A stretch of 64,000 nt of DNA from Agrobacterium pusense. Lineage in GTDB: Bacteria; Pseudomonadota; Alphaproteobacteria; Rhizobiales; Rhizobiaceae. Shown here piece by piece: positions 9,419-19,430 of this stretch (within the stretch, counting starts at the first letter, position 1; each line of letters opens with the position of its first letter). The translations under genes were made by a program, and so were the position numbers. Under the pieces are notes generated by a model, which did not search any database, was not told the DNA's origin, and was given only the letters and a program-made list of their open reading frames with translations. The stretch lies in assembly GCF_900102105.1 (NCBI RefSeq), contig NZ_FNBB01000008.1, positions 62,001 to 126,000 on the forward strand, read 5' to 3'.

Positions 9419-9649
9419 ACCGTGTCTGAATTCTTCTCTAGGAGACGCCGAGATTATTTCCCTTGTGGCGGCCGGTCAAGGGACTGTTCCAGATTCATTT
9501 GCGGCTTTCGGCAATCGCTGCAAGGGCTTAGAGCAACTGATACGGTTTTGACACAGGCCGAGCCGTCAAGACGCGCCTTATCGGGGCGTGAGCGCGAAAA
9601 TCACAGCGGATTTCGCTTCACCGCCCCGGCAAACGCTGAAATCGCGCCT

Positions 9650-10621
9650 TTACCAGCGCAGCAACACCGCACCCCAGGTGAAACCGCCGCCCATGGCCTC
9701 CAGCATGACAAGATCGCCCTTCTTGATGCGGCCATCGCCTGCGGCAACGGCAAGCGCCAGCGGAATGGAGGCCGCGGAGGTATTGCCATGCTGATCGACG
9801 GTAATGACGACCTTTTCCGGGTCGATGTTGAGCTTTTTCGCCGATCCGTCGATGATGCGCTTGTTGGCCTGATGCGGAACGAGCCAGTCCAGATCGTCTG
9901 CCGTGGTGCCCGTGGCTTCGAATGCCTGCTCGATCACGTCGGTGATCATGCCGACGGCGTGTTTGAACACTTCGCGGCCTTCCATGCGCAGATGACCGAC
10001 CGTGCCCGTTGTTGAGGGCCCGCCATCGACATAGAGCTTTTCCTTGTGCGAACCGTCGGAACGCAGCTGTGCCGTCAGGATACCGCGATCGGCAGAGGTA
10101 CCCTCGCCTTCCCCAGCTTCCAGAACAAGCGCCCCGGCGCCATCGCCGAAGAGAACGCAGGTGGTGCGGTCCTTCCAGTCAAGAATGCGCGAAAAGGTCT
10201 CGGAGCCGATTACGAGAACGCGCTTGGCCATGCCGCCGCGAATATAGAGGTCGGCGGTAGAGACGGCATAGACAAAGCCGGAGCAGACAGCCTGCATGTC
10301 GAAGGCGAAGCCGTGGGTCATGCCGAGGCGGTTCTGGATGTTCACTGCCGTCGCGGGGAAGGTGTTATCCGGCGTCGAGGTGGCCAGGATGATGAGATCG
10401 ATATCGTCGGGCGTCAGACCGGCATTGTCGAGAGCCGCACGCGCCGCCGCTTCGCCGAGAGACGCGGTGGTTTCACCTTCGCCGGCGATGTAGCGCTGCT
10501 TGATGCCGGTTCGCTGCACGATCCATTCGTCTGACGTCTCCACGACGCCTTCGATTTCACTGTTGGTCATCACACGCTTCGGCAGCGCTGCCCCGAAACC
10601 ACGAACTATAGAGCGGATCAT
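9650..10621 (-). CDS. fabH: 3-oxoacyl-[ACP] synthase III (FabH)
   Basis: 323-aa condensing enzyme that starts fatty acid synthesis by joining acetyl-CoA and malonyl-ACP. The catalytic triad is visible: Cys in [11 protein letters not shown] (about residue 113), His in PHQANKRII (about 250) and Asn in [10 protein letters not shown] (about 280). Length is normal. The ATG has a GAGGA ribosome site in the 4-bp gap region after plsX, so plsX-fabH is an operon, the usual arrangement that couples acyl-phosphate and fatty acid initiation. Confidence 0.97.
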   Translation of the reverse strand: MIRSIVRGFGAALPKRVMTNSEIEGVVETSDEWIVQRTGIKQRYIAGEGETTASLGEAAARAALDNAGLTPDDIDLIILATSTPDNTFPATAVNIQNRLGMTHGFAFDMQAVCSGFVYAVSTADLYIRGGMAKRVLVIGSETFSRILDWKDRTTCVLFGDGAGALVLEAGEGEGTSADRGILTAQLRSDGSHKEKLYVDGGPSTTGTVGHLRMEGREVFKHAVGMITDVIEQAFEATGTTADDLDWLVPHQANKRIIDGSAKKLNIDPEKVVITVDQHGNTSAASIPLALAVAAGDGRIKKGDLVMLEAMGGGFTWGAVLLRW

Positions 10622-10625
10622 TCCG

Positions 10626-11687
10626 TTATTCCTCGTCAGCCACGAGTGCTTCGGGCGCCGGGGGCGGAAGCCGTCTTGCGTGGTAAATCTTGAGATCGTT
10701 TTCTATCTTGGCCGTCAGGCCGTTATGAACCATGTCGTAGCCGACATCGACGGCGGAAGCAAAACCGATGGCATCCGTACCGCCATGGCTCTTGATGACA
10801 ATGCCGTTCAGGCCGAGAAACACGCCGCCATTGACCTTGCGCGGATCCATCTTTTCACGCAGCACGTCGAAGGCGCTCTTTGCGAGAACATAACCGATCT
10901 TGGCGAAGAAGCTGCGGGAGATCGCCTCACGCAGCAACGTGCTGATCTGGCGGGCGGTGCCTTCGGCCGCCTTCAGCGCGATATTGCCGGTGAAACCTTC
11001 GGTCACCACGACATCCACCGTGCCCTTGCCGATATCGTCACCCTCAACGAAACCGCGATAATCGATGGTGCCGAGATCTGCCTCGCGGATCAGCCGTCCG
11101 GCCTCGCGAACCTCTTCCTGACCCTTCACCTCCTCGACGCCGACATTGAGCAGGCCGACCGTCGGACGGTCGATATCGAAGAGCGCGCGCGCCATGGCGC
11201 CGCCCATCAGGGCGAAATCCAGAAGCTGCTGGGAGTCGGCGCCGATCGTCGCGCCTATGTCGAGCACGATGCTTTCGCCCTTCAGTGTCGGCCAGATACC
11301 GGCGATTGCCGGGCGCTCCACCCGCGCCATGGTGCGCAGACAGAATTTCGCCATGGCCATCAGCGCACCGGTATTGCCGGCGGAAACGGCGACGTCAGCC
11401 TCGCCGAGTTTCACGGCCTCGATGGCGCGCCACATGCTGGAGACGTAGCGGCCGCGGCGCAGCGCCTGGCTGGGCTTCTCGTCCATGCTGACAGAGACTT
11501 CACAATCGTGAAAGACCGACTTTTCCCGAAGTGCGGGATATTGTGCCAGAATGGGGTCGCATTTGCTCTTCTGCCCGTAGAGCAGAAAAGTTACATCGTT
11601 GTGCCGTTCGAGCGCCTTGGCGGCACCCGGGATGGCAACATCTGGGCCGAAATCGCCGCCCATGACGTCAATTGCAATTCTGATCAC
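10626..11687 (-). CDS. plsX: Phosphate acyltransferase PlsX
   Basis: 353-aa enzyme converting acyl-ACP to acyl-phosphate, the donor for PlsY in phospholipid synthesis. The N-terminal [11 protein letters not shown] motif and VGAT-like central segment ([11 protein letters not shown]) are characteristic. I start it at GTG 11687, which gives [12 protein letters not shown]. An in-frame TTG at 11714 would add nine residues without family support. It is followed 4 bp later by fabH. Upstream, after 101 bp, is a DUF177 gene on the same strand. Confidence 0.95.
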   Translation of the reverse strand: MIRIAIDVMGGDFGPDVAIPGAAKALERHNDVTFLLYGQKSKCDPILAQYPALREKSVFHDCEVSVSMDEKPSQALRRGRYVSSMWRAIEAVKLGEADVAVSAGNTGALMAMAKFCLRTMARVERPAIAGIWPTLKGESIVLDIGATIGADSQQLLDFALMGGAMARALFDIDRPTVGLLNVGVEEVKGQEEVREAGRLIREADLGTIDYRGFVEGDDIGKGTVDVVVTEGFTGNIALKAAEGTARQISTLLREAISRSFFAKIGYVLAKSAFDVLREKMDPRKVNGGVFLGLNGIVIKSHGGTDAIGFASAVDVGYDMVHNGLTAKIENDLKIYHARRLPPPAPEALVADEE

Positions 11688-11788
11688 TCGTCCCTTATCC
11701 TTACTTGCCGCCAATCAAGCGGATTTTGCGCGAAAATACCTTTTCCGGCCTTCGTTACAATAAAATTATTTCAGCCCGGCTGGGCCAT

Positions 11789-12352
11789 TCAGTCTTTTTT
11801 CCAATCTTTCAGCACGGCAAAGGGCGATGGCCGCTTCTCTTCTTCAGGTTCTTTTTCGGCCGTTTCGGGGAACGCCGCATCCGGTTTGCGCGGATAGGGA
11901 TCGATGGCAAGGGCGGCAAATTCGGCAACGACAGCGCCGACATCGATGCTGTCGCCGGTGAACTGATCGGGAATGTCGGGACCATCGGGATCGAGCACGA
12001 TCTCGCCGTCTTCGTTCGTGACCATCCGCGCCAGTTTCGAACCTTCCGGCACGAAAATCTGCTCGACAGTCTCGTCGATCTTGCTCGACACCGGCTCCAG
12101 CGTCACGACGCAGGACTGGGTCACGGCCGCATGCACCTCGCCTTTTACCTTCACGCCATCCTTCTTCCAGCGGGATACCTGCAGCTCTGCCTTCAGATAT
12201 TCGACGGAAACCACGTCCCAGAATTTCGCCAGCGCCTTGAGTTCTTCGGCATCGGCTTCGAGACCAATCCTGACGGGATTGGCGGAAATATGGCCTACCT
12301 TCACGGGATAGGAGAAAGGCAGGTCGTCATTTGCGGCGTGTCGCGCGTTCAT
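11789..12352 (-). CDS. DUF177/YceD-family protein
   Basis: 187-aa cytoplasmic protein of the DUF177 (YceD) family, which in many bacteria sits beside rpmF and plsX and is linked to 23S rRNA metabolism. Seen here are the core segment around QSCVVTLEPVSSKIDETVEQIF, with a single Cys instead of the paired zinc-binding Cys seen in some homologues, and an acidic C-terminus ending in a charged tail (EKEPEEEKRP). It lies 7 bp after the cytochrome chaperone gene and before plsX, so probably in one transcript. Role is inferred from the family only. Confidence 0.85.
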   Translation of the reverse strand: MNARHAANDDLPFSYPVKVGHISANPVRIGLEADAEELKALAKFWDVVSVEYLKAELQVSRWKKDGVKVKGEVHAAVTQSCVVTLEPVSSKIDETVEQIFVPEGSKLARMVTNEDGEIVLDPDGPDIPDQFTGDSIDVGAVVAEFAALAIDPYPRKPDAAFPETAEKEPEEEKRPSPFAVLKDWKKD

Positions 12353-12359
12353 GTGAACC

Positions 12360-12899
12360 TCATCGTCCAGGCAAGGGCAGCGTCAGGCTTCCGGCTGCAA
12401 TTGTTTCTTCGGAACAGGCGGCAAGGATGGAAGAAGCCTTCATCATCCAGCCCGCCAGCCCATCCAGCGCCGGCGCGTTCTCGTCTGCCTGCGGATATAT
12501 ATTGCGCCGGAGCGCTGCGGCAAGGGCCGCAAGGTCGGACGTATCCAGCGCCGCCGCGTAGGATTCGAGACGGCCATAAAACATGCCGGCGAATTTCTTC
12601 ATGCGTTTTGGCACGCCCTGATCGCCAATGCCAAGCTCACGGATGGAGTGATCAAGGTCCTGAAAGAAGGCGTCGACAATCTCCTGGGCAATCTCCTGCC
12701 CGCTGACACCGGAGGATTTGGTGCGGCGGAAATAGAGAATCATCATGACTGACAGCATCTCGAAACGGCCCATTACAGTGTCCGGTACCCCGAGATCGAG
12801 ATAAAATTCGGGTGTGCGGGCTGCTGCCGTCAAGGTCGCATATTGCCTGTCAACTATGGCGCGATTGTTGTTTTTCTTCTTGAACAGCCCGAATATCAT
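12360..12899 (-). CDS. Ubiquinol-cytochrome c chaperone family protein (CBP3-like)
   Basis: 179-aa protein of the Cbp3/UQCC1 family, which assists assembly of cytochrome b in the bc1 complex. Recognisable family features are the aromatic RFEMLSVMMILYFRR helix, then EIVDAFFQDLDHSIRELGIGD and KRMKKFAGMFYGRL. A basic N-terminus (FGLFKKKNNNR) may favour membrane association. First gene of a minus-strand run with DUF177, plsX and fabH. The 271-bp region to bamE is a divergent promoter region. Confidence 0.88.
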   Translation of the reverse strand: MIFGLFKKKNNNRAIVDRQYATLTAAARTPEFYLDLGVPDTVMGRFEMLSVMMILYFRRTKSSGVSGQEIAQEIVDAFFQDLDHSIRELGIGDQGVPKRMKKFAGMFYGRLESYAAALDTSDLAALAAALRRNIYPQADENAPALDGLAGWMMKASSILAACSEETIAAGSLTLPLPGR

Positions 12900-13113
12900 C
12901 GTTTTTTTTCCGAACGGGACGGGTGAATGCGCTTACCGCCCATCGCACTTGTTGCATGATCGTCAAAGCTGGTTTACCGAAGCATCCACGAATTGCAATG
13001 CTGTCGCGGTCACGTTCGTCTTTGCGCTGAAACAGTCGAAGAGAACCGGAGGAGTTCCAAAAGGCCGGGAAAGCATTGAATTTGGGGGGTGATCGGGATT
13101 TTCCGTCCCCGGA

Positions 13114-13145
13114 TTGACACAATCATGTGCACAGACACTGTGCAC
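13114..13145 (+). promoter_or_regulatory. Candidate bamE promoter with a perfect inverted repeat
   Basis: A TTGACA -35 hexamer sits at 13114-13119. Eight bases downstream is a perfect inverted repeat GTGCACAG-ACA-CTGTGCAC (13127-13145), 25 bp before the bamE ATG. No good -10 hexamer is seen at 17 bp spacing, so the palindrome would cover the spacer and -10 region. It could be an operator in either direction, because the bc1 chaperone gene diverges from here. Promoter function is inference. Confidence 0.45.
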
Positions 13146-13170
13146 CACGCAATGCCGGAAGGTGCCATTC

Positions 13171-13701
13171 ATGATCGCAGTCGGGGAAAAGCAGTTGAGC
13201 AAGCAGAAATCCGCAAGTCACGGCAAAATTCTGAGCAAGACCGCCATCGCAATCGTGCTCGCATCCGGCCTGCTTTCCGCCTGCACCAGCACGACAGATG
13301 TATTCCATAACGGCTATGTCATGGACGAGCAGTCGCTCCAGCTGATCCCGGAAGGCTCGAGCCGTGAGCAGGTTCTCCTGACCATGGGCACGCCCTCCAC
13401 GACCGCGACCTTCGGCAATGAAGTGTTCTATTACATCTCGCAGAAGCGTGTGCGCCGCGCCGCCTTCATGAAGCCGTCGCTGGTCGAACAGAACATTCTC
13501 GCCATTTATTTCAACAAGGACGGCGTCATCGAGCGCAAGGCCAACTACACGCTGCAGGACGGCAAGGTCTTCGACACGATTTCGCGCACCACGCCGACAG
13601 GCGGCAAGGACCTCACCTTCCTGCAGCAGCTGCTTTCCGGCGGCACCTCGGGCGCCAATATCGCCAAGAGCATTCTCGGCCAGGGCGGCAATACGCCCTG
13701 A
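13171..13701 (+). CDS. bamE: Outer membrane protein assembly factor BamE (lipoprotein)
   Basis: 176-aa lipoprotein of the BAM complex that helps insert beta-barrel proteins. A basic N-region and hydrophobic helix end in lipobox LLSAC with the lipidated Cys38. The SmpA/OmlA domain follows: LIPEGSSREQVLLTMGTPSTT, then FYYISQKRVRRAAF. The ATG at 13171 has a GGAAGG ribosome site 8 nt upstream. An in-frame ATG at 13114 coincides with the candidate -35 and is unlikely. A TTG at 13195 would give a shorter, more ordinary signal peptide. A strong bidirectional terminator follows. Confidence 0.9.
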   Translation: MIAVGEKQLSKQKSASHGKILSKTAIAIVLASGLLSACTSTTDVFHNGYVMDEQSLQLIPEGSSREQVLLTMGTPSTTATFGNEVFYYISQKRVRRAAFMKPSLVEQNILAIYFNKDGVIERKANYTLQDGKVFDTISRTTPTGGKDLTFLQQLLSGGTSGANIAKSILGQGGNTP

Positions 13702-13723
13702 CCTCAGCAGGAACGGAAAATTC

Positions 13724-13754
13724 AAAGGCCCGGGGATCGCTCCCCGGGCCTTTT
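13724..13754. terminator. Bidirectional intrinsic terminator between bamE and hppA
   Basis: A 13-bp GC-rich hairpin arm (AAAGGCCCGGGGA) pairs perfectly across a TCGC tetraloop and is followed by TTTT, with AAAA on the other side. It lies between convergent genes bamE (plus, ending 13701) and hppA (minus, ending 13777), so it can stop transcription both ways. Confidence 0.92.
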
Positions 13755-13776
13755 CAATTTGTCGAAACGGTAGCCT

Positions 13777-15915
13777 TCAGTGGGCGAGAACCGCCAGCAG
13801 CAGCAGCGCCACGATATTGGTAATCTTGATGGCCGGGTTGACCGCCGGACCCGCGGTATCCTTATAGGGATCGCCTACGGTATCACCCGTCACCGATGCC
13901 TTGTGCGCCTCCGAACCCTTGACGTGGCGCACGCCATCCTTGTCGACGAAACCGTCTTCGAAGCTTTTCTTGGCGTTATCCCACGCACCACCACCAGACG
14001 TCATGGAAATCGCCACGAAGAGGCCATTGATGATGACACCGAGCAGTGATGCGCCGAGTGCGGCAAAGGCCGAGGCCTTGGAACCGGAAATCAGCAGCAC
14101 ACCGAAATAGACGACGAGAGGCGCCAGAACCGGCAGAAGCGACGGGATGACCATTTCCCTGATCGCCGCCCTGGTGAGCAGGTCCACAGCCTTGCCGTAG
14201 TCAGGCTTTTCCGTGCCGGCCATGATGCCGGGTTTTTCGCGGAACTGGCGACGGACTTCCTCAACGATGGCGCCTGCCGCCTTGCCCACCGCCGTCATGG
14301 CAATGCCGCCAAAGAGATAAGGAATGAGGCCGCCGAACAGCAGGCCGGCAACCACGTAAGGGTTGGCGAGGCTGAAGGAAATCTCGCCTATATCCTTGAA
14401 GTAGGGATAGGTGTCGCCGTTGGCTGCGAAATAGGAAAGGTCGTTGGCATAGGCGGCAAACAGAACCAGCGCGCCGAGACCGGCTGAGCCGATGGCATAA
14501 CCCTTGGTCACGGCTTTCGTGGTATTGCCGACGGCATCCAGCGCGTCTGTCGCCTTGCGAACGTCTGGATCAAGACCAGCCATTTCAGCAATGCCGCCGG
14601 CATTGTCCGTGACCGGGCCGAAAGCGTCGAGCGCGACGATCATGCCGGCGAGACCAAGCATGGCGGTAACGGCAATACCGGTGCCGAACAGGCCACCGAG
14701 CTGGTAGGTGCCGATGATGCCGCCGACGATGACGATGGCCGGCAACGCGGTCGATTCGAGCGAAACCGCAAGCCCCTGGATGACGTTGGTGCCGTGGCCC
14801 GTCACCGAGGCCTGGGCGATGGAATTGACCGGGCGCTTGTTGGTGCCGGTATAATATTCGGTAATGACAACGATCAGCGCCGTCACGACGAGACCGACAA
14901 GGCCGCACAGGAAAAGATTGGTGCCGGTGATTTCCGTGCCGGCCACCGTGCCCACCGTCCCCCAGCCGATCGTCGCATAAGTGGCGACGGCAAGACCCGC
15001 GACGGAGAAGATGCCGGTGGCGATCAGGCCCTTGTAGAGCGCGCCCATGATGGAATTGTTGGTGCCGAGCTTCACGAAGAAGGTGCCGGCAATCGAGGTC
15101 AGGATGCAGGCGCCGCAGATCGCCAGCGGATAGACCATTGCGCTTTCGAGTATCGGCGTTCCCGCAAAGAAGATCGCGGCGAGAACCATGGTGGCCACCA
15201 CCGAAACGGCATAGGTCTCGAAAAGATCGGCCGCCATGCCGGCGCAGTCACCGACGTTGTCGCCGACATTGTCGGCGATGGTTGCGGGGTTGCGCGGGTC
15301 ATCCTCAGGAATGCCCGCCTCGACCTTGCCGACGAGATCGCCGCCGACATCGGCGCCCTTTGTGAAGATGCCGCCGCCGAGACGCGCGAAGATGGAGATC
15401 AGCGAAGCGCCGAATCCGAGCGACACCAGCGCATCGATCACTTCCCGCGAGCCGGGCGCATGGCTCATCACCGAGGTGAGGATGAAATAATAGATGGATA
15501 CGCCGAGCAGCGCGAGGCCCGCCACCAGCATGCCGGTAATGGCGCCTGATTTGAACGCGATGTCGAGTCCGGCGGACAGGCTGTGCGACGCGGCCTGCGC
15601 CGTACGCAGATTGGCCCTGACGGACACATGCATGCCGACGAACCCGGCAACACCTGAAAGGACAGCGCCGATGATGAAACCGATCGCGGCCATGGATGAC
15701 AGGAGATACCAGGCCAGAACGGCGACGATCAGGCCGACGATGGCGATGGTGAGATATTGGCGGGTGAGATAAGCTTGCGCACCTTCACGGATATAACCTG
15801 CTATTTCACGCATGCGCTCGTTGCCCTGATCGGCATCGAGGACGCTCTTGGTTGCCCATACCGCGTAAACCACGGACAGGACACCGCATAAAATGACTAT
15901 GGGTATTACGGTCAT
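13777..15915 (-). CDS. hppA: Membrane-bound proton-translocating pyrophosphatase, K+-independent type
   Basis: 712-aa integral membrane pump hydrolysing pyrophosphate to move protons. The substrate-binding loop [22 protein letters not shown] and the later [19 protein letters not shown] are intact. The segment [18 protein letters not shown] has Lys where K+-dependent enzymes have Ala (GNTTAA), which marks the K+-independent class. I start at ATG 15915, 9 nt after GGGAGG. A GTG at 15921 lies too close to that site. About 15-16 membrane helices are expected. In Agrobacterium this enzyme is known from acidocalcisomes. It stands alone with its own terminator. Confidence 0.96.
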   Translation of the reverse strand: MTVIPIVILCGVLSVVYAVWATKSVLDADQGNERMREIAGYIREGAQAYLTRQYLTIAIVGLIVAVLAWYLLSSMAAIGFIIGAVLSGVAGFVGMHVSVRANLRTAQAASHSLSAGLDIAFKSGAITGMLVAGLALLGVSIYYFILTSVMSHAPGSREVIDALVSLGFGASLISIFARLGGGIFTKGADVGGDLVGKVEAGIPEDDPRNPATIADNVGDNVGDCAGMAADLFETYAVSVVATMVLAAIFFAGTPILESAMVYPLAICGACILTSIAGTFFVKLGTNNSIMGALYKGLIATGIFSVAGLAVATYATIGWGTVGTVAGTEITGTNLFLCGLVGLVVTALIVVITEYYTGTNKRPVNSIAQASVTGHGTNVIQGLAVSLESTALPAIVIVGGIIGTYQLGGLFGTGIAVTAMLGLAGMIVALDAFGPVTDNAGGIAEMAGLDPDVRKATDALDAVGNTTKAVTKGYAIGSAGLGALVLFAAYANDLSYFAANGDTYPYFKDIGEISFSLANPYVVAGLLFGGLIPYLFGGIAMTAVGKAAGAIVEEVRRQFREKPGIMAGTEKPDYGKAVDLLTRAAIREMVIPSLLPVLAPLVVYFGVLLISGSKASAFAALGASLLGVIINGLFVAISMTSGGGAWDNAKKSFEDGFVDKDGVRHVKGSEAHKASVTGDTVGDPYKDTAGPAVNPAIKITNIVALLLLAVLAH

Positions 15916-16123
15916 GCGCACTTACCTCCCAAAAGGCCGGGCCTCACTCCCACCCCGGCGTGGCGAAACCATGTGCAGCGGGACGCGGACGGCCTGTCCG
16001 AAGTCCCCTATTGGGCATTTGTTCCCCTCCCAAGGAAAAATGTCCTCGACGGGAGATTGCGTTGGCGCGACGTCTCGCGTCAAGCCCACAAATTTGCCTG
16101 AAACTTGAAAGGCGTAGCGCCGA

Positions 16124-17353
16124 CTATGCGACTGAGGCCGCTTTTCTGCGTGCCGTGAAGATGAGCGACAGCACCAGCAGGAGGCAAAGCCCTGAAACGG
16201 GCCAGATGACGAGGTTCATAACCGACCAGCCCCATGCCGTGAAGACCTTGCCGGAGGAGAAGGATGACAGGGCAACCGTGCCGAACAGCACGATATCGTG
16301 AAATCCCTGCACCTTGTCCGCTTCATGCGGGCGGTAACTTGACGTGATGATGGCGGTCGCGCCGATGAAACCGAAATTCCAGCCAAGCCCGAGCAGAATC
16401 AGCGCCGTCCAGAAATTCCACAATTCGATGCCCATGTGGGCGACGATGGCACACGCCATCAGCACGATGAGGCCGGAAGCGACAATCTTTTCCGCGCCGA
16501 ACCGGGAAATCAGCATCCCGGTGAAGAAACTCGGGCCGAACATGGCAAGGACGTGCCACTGGATGCCGAGCGTAGCGAGTTCGGTCGGGAAACCGCAGCC
16601 GACCACCATGGCAAGCGGTGCGCCGGTCATCATGAAGGTCATCAGCGCATAAGAGCCGATGCCGCAGATCATGCCGGTGACAAAACGCTGCGTGCAGACG
16701 ATTTCAGAAAGCGGCCTTGCCGATTCGACATGGGTGGCGGCCTTGGGATCGGGCAACTTCAAAAACGCCAGAATGGCGATCGAAACGAGCCCCAATGGCA
16801 CAAGCGCCATGAAAGCGCCGGCAAAGGTGACCGGCGCCAGCAGGTCCTTGCCGAAGATGGCGAGCTGCGGTCCGACAATGGCGGAGATGATACCGCCCGC
16901 AAGTATCCAGGAGATAGCCTTGGGTTTGTAGAAGGACGGCGATGCGTCGGCTGCGGCAAATCGGATCTTCTGCGTAAAGCCGCCGGAAATGCCGATCAGC
17001 AGCAGGCCGACGGCAAAAAGCCAGAAATCCGACCGGAAGAGCGCGACCGCAGCAACTCCGCCGCCGATCGAGCACATCAGTGCGCCGACCATGAAGCCAG
17101 CCTTGCGGCCCAGGAAACGGGATGCGGCCGCCACGCAGATCGCGCCAAGCGCCACACCGATATTAAACCCGGTAAGCGGTGCGGTCGCCAGCGACTTGTC
17201 GGCGCCAAGCAGTTGGTACCCTGCGAGCGCGCCGACGGAAAAGCTCATGGGCGCGGCTGATCCCATGATCGCCTGCGCCATGGTGAGGAGGAAGACGTTG
17301 CGCTTCGCCTCGTCCAGTTGACCTTCAAGTCCGGGGACGGAAACGGCGCTCAT
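16124..17353 (-). CDS. MFS transporter
   Basis: 409-aa inner membrane protein with about 12 hydrophobic helices and the MFS pattern (ASRFLGRKAGFMVGALMCSIGG after helix 2, a central charged loop near PDPKAATHVESARPLSE). It ends in basic residues (FTARRKAASVA). The ATG at 17353 has a GAGGA site and lies 22 bp after the nusB stop. An ATG at 17428 would overlap nusB. Probably co-transcribed with nusB. Substrate unknown. The sequence reminds me of antiporter-type MFS members, but I cannot narrow it. Confidence 0.85.
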   Translation of the reverse strand: MSAVSVPGLEGQLDEAKRNVFLLTMAQAIMGSAAPMSFSVGALAGYQLLGADKSLATAPLTGFNIGVALGAICVAAASRFLGRKAGFMVGALMCSIGGGVAAVALFRSDFWLFAVGLLLIGISGGFTQKIRFAAADASPSFYKPKAISWILAGGIISAIVGPQLAIFGKDLLAPVTFAGAFMALVPLGLVSIAILAFLKLPDPKAATHVESARPLSEIVCTQRFVTGMICGIGSYALMTFMMTGAPLAMVVGCGFPTELATLGIQWHVLAMFGPSFFTGMLISRFGAEKIVASGLIVLMACAIVAHMGIELWNFWTALILLGLGWNFGFIGATAIITSSYRPHEADKVQGFHDIVLFGTVALSSFSSGKVFTAWGWSVMNLVIWPVSGLCLLLVLSLIFTARRKAASVA

Positions 17354-17375
17354 CTCTTCCTCATCTGCTTTTAGT

Positions 17376-17873
17376 TCAGCGTTTTGCCTCGCCGCGCACC
17401 TGCTTGGCAATGCGGTCAAGAACCGCATTCACCAGCTTCGGCTCGTCATGCTCGAAGAAAGCGCGGGCGATTTCAACATATTCCGTGACAATGACGGCGA
17501 CCGGCACGTCCTTGCGCTCGAGAATCTCGAAAGTTCCTGCACGCAGGATAGCGCGGACGGTGGCATCGAGTCGCGACAGCGGCCAGTCTTCGAGAAGGGC
17601 GGAGCGCACCAGCGGGTCGATCTTCGTCTGGTCGCGGACGACGCCCGACACGATCGAACGGAACCACGACGGGTCGGCCTTGAGATAGGTATCGCCATCG
17701 ACTTCCTGGCCGAGACGATGCGCTTCATATTCAGCGACGACTTCCATAACGCCGGTTCCGCCGACATCCATCTGATAAAGCGCCTGCACGGCCGCAAGGC
17801 GGGCTGCGCCGCGCTGATTGGCGGGCTTTACCGAAGGCTGGCGCGGTTCACCGCCATTTTCCACATTAGACAT
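17376..17873 (-). CDS. nusB: Transcription antitermination factor NusB
   Basis: 165-aa all-helical RNA-binding protein that, with NusE, binds boxA in rRNA antitermination complexes. The family pattern is clear: [19 protein letters not shown] at the N-terminus and [13 protein letters not shown] at the C-terminus. I start at ATG 17873, 4 bp after the ribH stop. A GTG at 17885 would overlap ribH. The ribH-nusB pair is a widely conserved gene order. Confidence 0.94.
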   Translation of the reverse strand: MSNVENGGEPRQPSVKPANQRGAARLAAVQALYQMDVGGTGVMEVVAEYEAHRLGQEVDGDTYLKADPSWFRSIVSGVVRDQTKIDPLVRSALLEDWPLSRLDATVRAILRAGTFEILERKDVPVAVIVTEYVEIARAFFEHDEPKLVNAVLDRIAKQVRGEAKR

Positions 17874-17877
17874 GCGT

Positions 17878-18324
17878 TCAGCCACCCAGTTTTTTCTTCA
17901 ACTCGATCATCGTGAGCGCCGCACGGGCAGCGAAACCACCCTTGTCCTTGTCGGAGCGGCGCACGCGCGCCCAGGCCTGCTCGTCGTTCTCGACGGTGAG
18001 GATGCCGTTGCCGATCGGCAGCGATTCGCTGACGGCCAGATCCATCAGGGCACGGGAAGATTCGTTGGCGACGATATCGAAGTGATAGGTCTCACCACGA
18101 ATGACCATGCCGAGTGCGACAAAACCGTCATATTCGGTGCCGTCATTGTCGGCGCCGTCAAGCGCCATGGCGATGGCGGCCGGGATTTCGAGCGCGCCGG
18201 GAACGGTGATGACGTCATAGGTGGCGCCGGCTTCATCAAGCGCGAACTTCGCGCCTTCGAGAAGAGCGTCGGCCATATCATCGTAAAAACGTGCTTCCAC
18301 GATAAGAAGATGGGGTTTGGACAT
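17878..18324 (-). CDS. ribH: 6,7-dimethyl-8-ribityllumazine synthase RibH
   Basis: 148-aa enzyme making the lumazine precursor of riboflavin from 3,4-dihydroxybutanone 4-phosphate and the RibD product. Visible motifs are the [17 protein letters not shown] start, [11 protein letters not shown], and [16 protein letters not shown] with the catalytic His, followed by [13 protein letters not shown]. It lies upstream of nusB. The rest of the riboflavin genes (ribE, ribD) are on the same strand but separated by a lysE-type gene and a repeat region. Confidence 0.95.
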   Translation of the reverse strand: MSKPHLLIVEARFYDDMADALLEGAKFALDEAGATYDVITVPGALEIPAAIAMALDGADNDGTEYDGFVALGMVIRGETYHFDIVANESSRALMDLAVSESLPIGNGILTVENDEQAWARVRRSDKDKGGFAARAALTMIELKKKLGG

Positions 18325-18500
18325 GTGAGGGTTCCTGGGGATTTTCCCGAAAAGCTTGACGCCGGATCACACCGGCATTTGCGGCGGTCAAACCACGGCT
18401 GGCCGTTTTTGGCAAGTAATTTCATGTGTCGGCGGCGCAAGCGGCCGCGTTTGCAGGGCATTTGGCCGGGTTTTGCGCTCCCGGCGCGGCTCCCCGTGAA

Positions 18501-19133
18501 TCAGGTTTTCTGGAAAGCGAGATGGACGCCGAGCCCCATCAGCACCGTTCCGGCAGCACGGCGGACAAGCATCTGCGCCGCTCTCGAACGCTTCAAGCGC
18601 CCGACCATTGCGCCTGCCAGAAGCACGCCGACGAGATCGGCGGAGGAGAAAATGAAATTGACGGCGATGCCAAGGATCAGGAACTGCAGCCAGACGGGAA
18701 AGGCGGCGGCCGGATCGACGAATTGCGGCAGGAAAGCCAGAAAGAACAGCGCTGTCTTCGGGTTGAGTACATCAACGATGATGCTGTCGATGAAGGCGCG
18801 GCGTGCCGATTTCGGCTCGATGGTCAGATTGACCGCCTCGCCTTCCATCTTGCTGCGCAACATCGAGAAGCCGAGCCAGACGAGATAAAGCGCGCCACAG
18901 AGCTTCACGGCGAGATAGAGCCACGGAACCGCCTGAAACAACACCGAGAGACCGGCCGCAGAGGCGAAGATGTGGACATAGCAGCCGACATGGATGCCGA
19001 GCACTGCCATCAACCCGGCAAACCGGCCCCGCGCCATGGTCTGCGCCGCCGCGTAAAGCATGGCCGGACCGGGGATATAGGCGAACAGGGCGGTGGTTAG
19101 GAAAAAGGCGGTCAGCAGTTCGAAGGAAGGCAT
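18501..19133 (-). CDS. LysE/RhtB-family amino acid exporter
   Basis: 210-aa inner membrane protein with about six helices and the LysE signature near the N-terminus (FAYIPGPAMLYAAAQTMARGRFAGL). Central VWLGFSMLRSK and FIDSIIVDVLNPKTALFFLAFLPQFV segments are typical of RhtB/LeuE-type exporters of amino acids or homoserine lactones. It lies between ribE and ribH in the riboflavin region, with a palindromic repeat upstream, which suggests an insertion into an ancestral rib operon. Substrate not identifiable. Confidence 0.88.
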   Translation of the reverse strand: MPSFELLTAFFLTTALFAYIPGPAMLYAAAQTMARGRFAGLMAVLGIHVGCYVHIFASAAGLSVLFQAVPWLYLAVKLCGALYLVWLGFSMLRSKMEGEAVNLTIEPKSARRAFIDSIIVDVLNPKTALFFLAFLPQFVDPAAAFPVWLQFLILGIAVNFIFSSADLVGVLLAGAMVGRLKRSRAAQMLVRRAAGTVLMGLGVHLAFQKT

Positions 19134-19188
19134 GATGTATTTCCCCTACCCCGTTTGGCTCGCGGTCGATTTCAAACGGCCAAAAAGT

Positions 19189-19243
19189 CCTATAGCGTTT
19201 CCAGCTTCATCGGAAGCGGGTGCTTGAGAACAATTGCTATAGG
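19189..19243. repeat. Short inverted-repeat element CCTATAGC...GCTATAGG
   Basis: 8-bp perfect terminal inverted repeats (19189-19196 and 19236-19243) flank a 39-bp core containing TTCCAGCTTCATCGGAAGCGG. The same kind of short element is familiar from intergenic regions of Rhizobium and Agrobacterium chromosomes. It is non-coding, in the 297-bp gap between lysE and ribE. Confidence 0.6.
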
Positions 19244-19273
19244 CCGCGATTTCAGGTGTTGGCCACTCCCCTT

Positions 19274-19390
19274 TCCGTCATTCCGGCCTTGAGCCGGAAT
19301 CCAGTCGACGCGCGTCTGCGCGGCGGGAAAAGTTCTTTCAGCCCAAAGACTTGAGCTGACTGGATTCCGGCTCGAGGCCGGAATGACGGA
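19274..19390. repeat. Rhizobial palindromic intergenic element (33-bp arms)
   Basis: Two 33-bp arms (19274-19306 and 19358-19390) are inverted repeats matching at 32 of 33 positions. Each arm contains its own small palindrome (TTCCGGCC...GGCCGGAA type), so the whole can fold as a cruciform or a long RNA hairpin. This matches the general look of rhizobial palindromic elements whose ends read CGTCATTCCGG. It lies 41 bp after the ribE stop and may protect or end that transcript. Confidence 0.85.
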
Positions 19391-19430
19391 GGAGGCGTCG
19401 GTGCGTCCTCCTCTCCAAAGCATCGTCACA

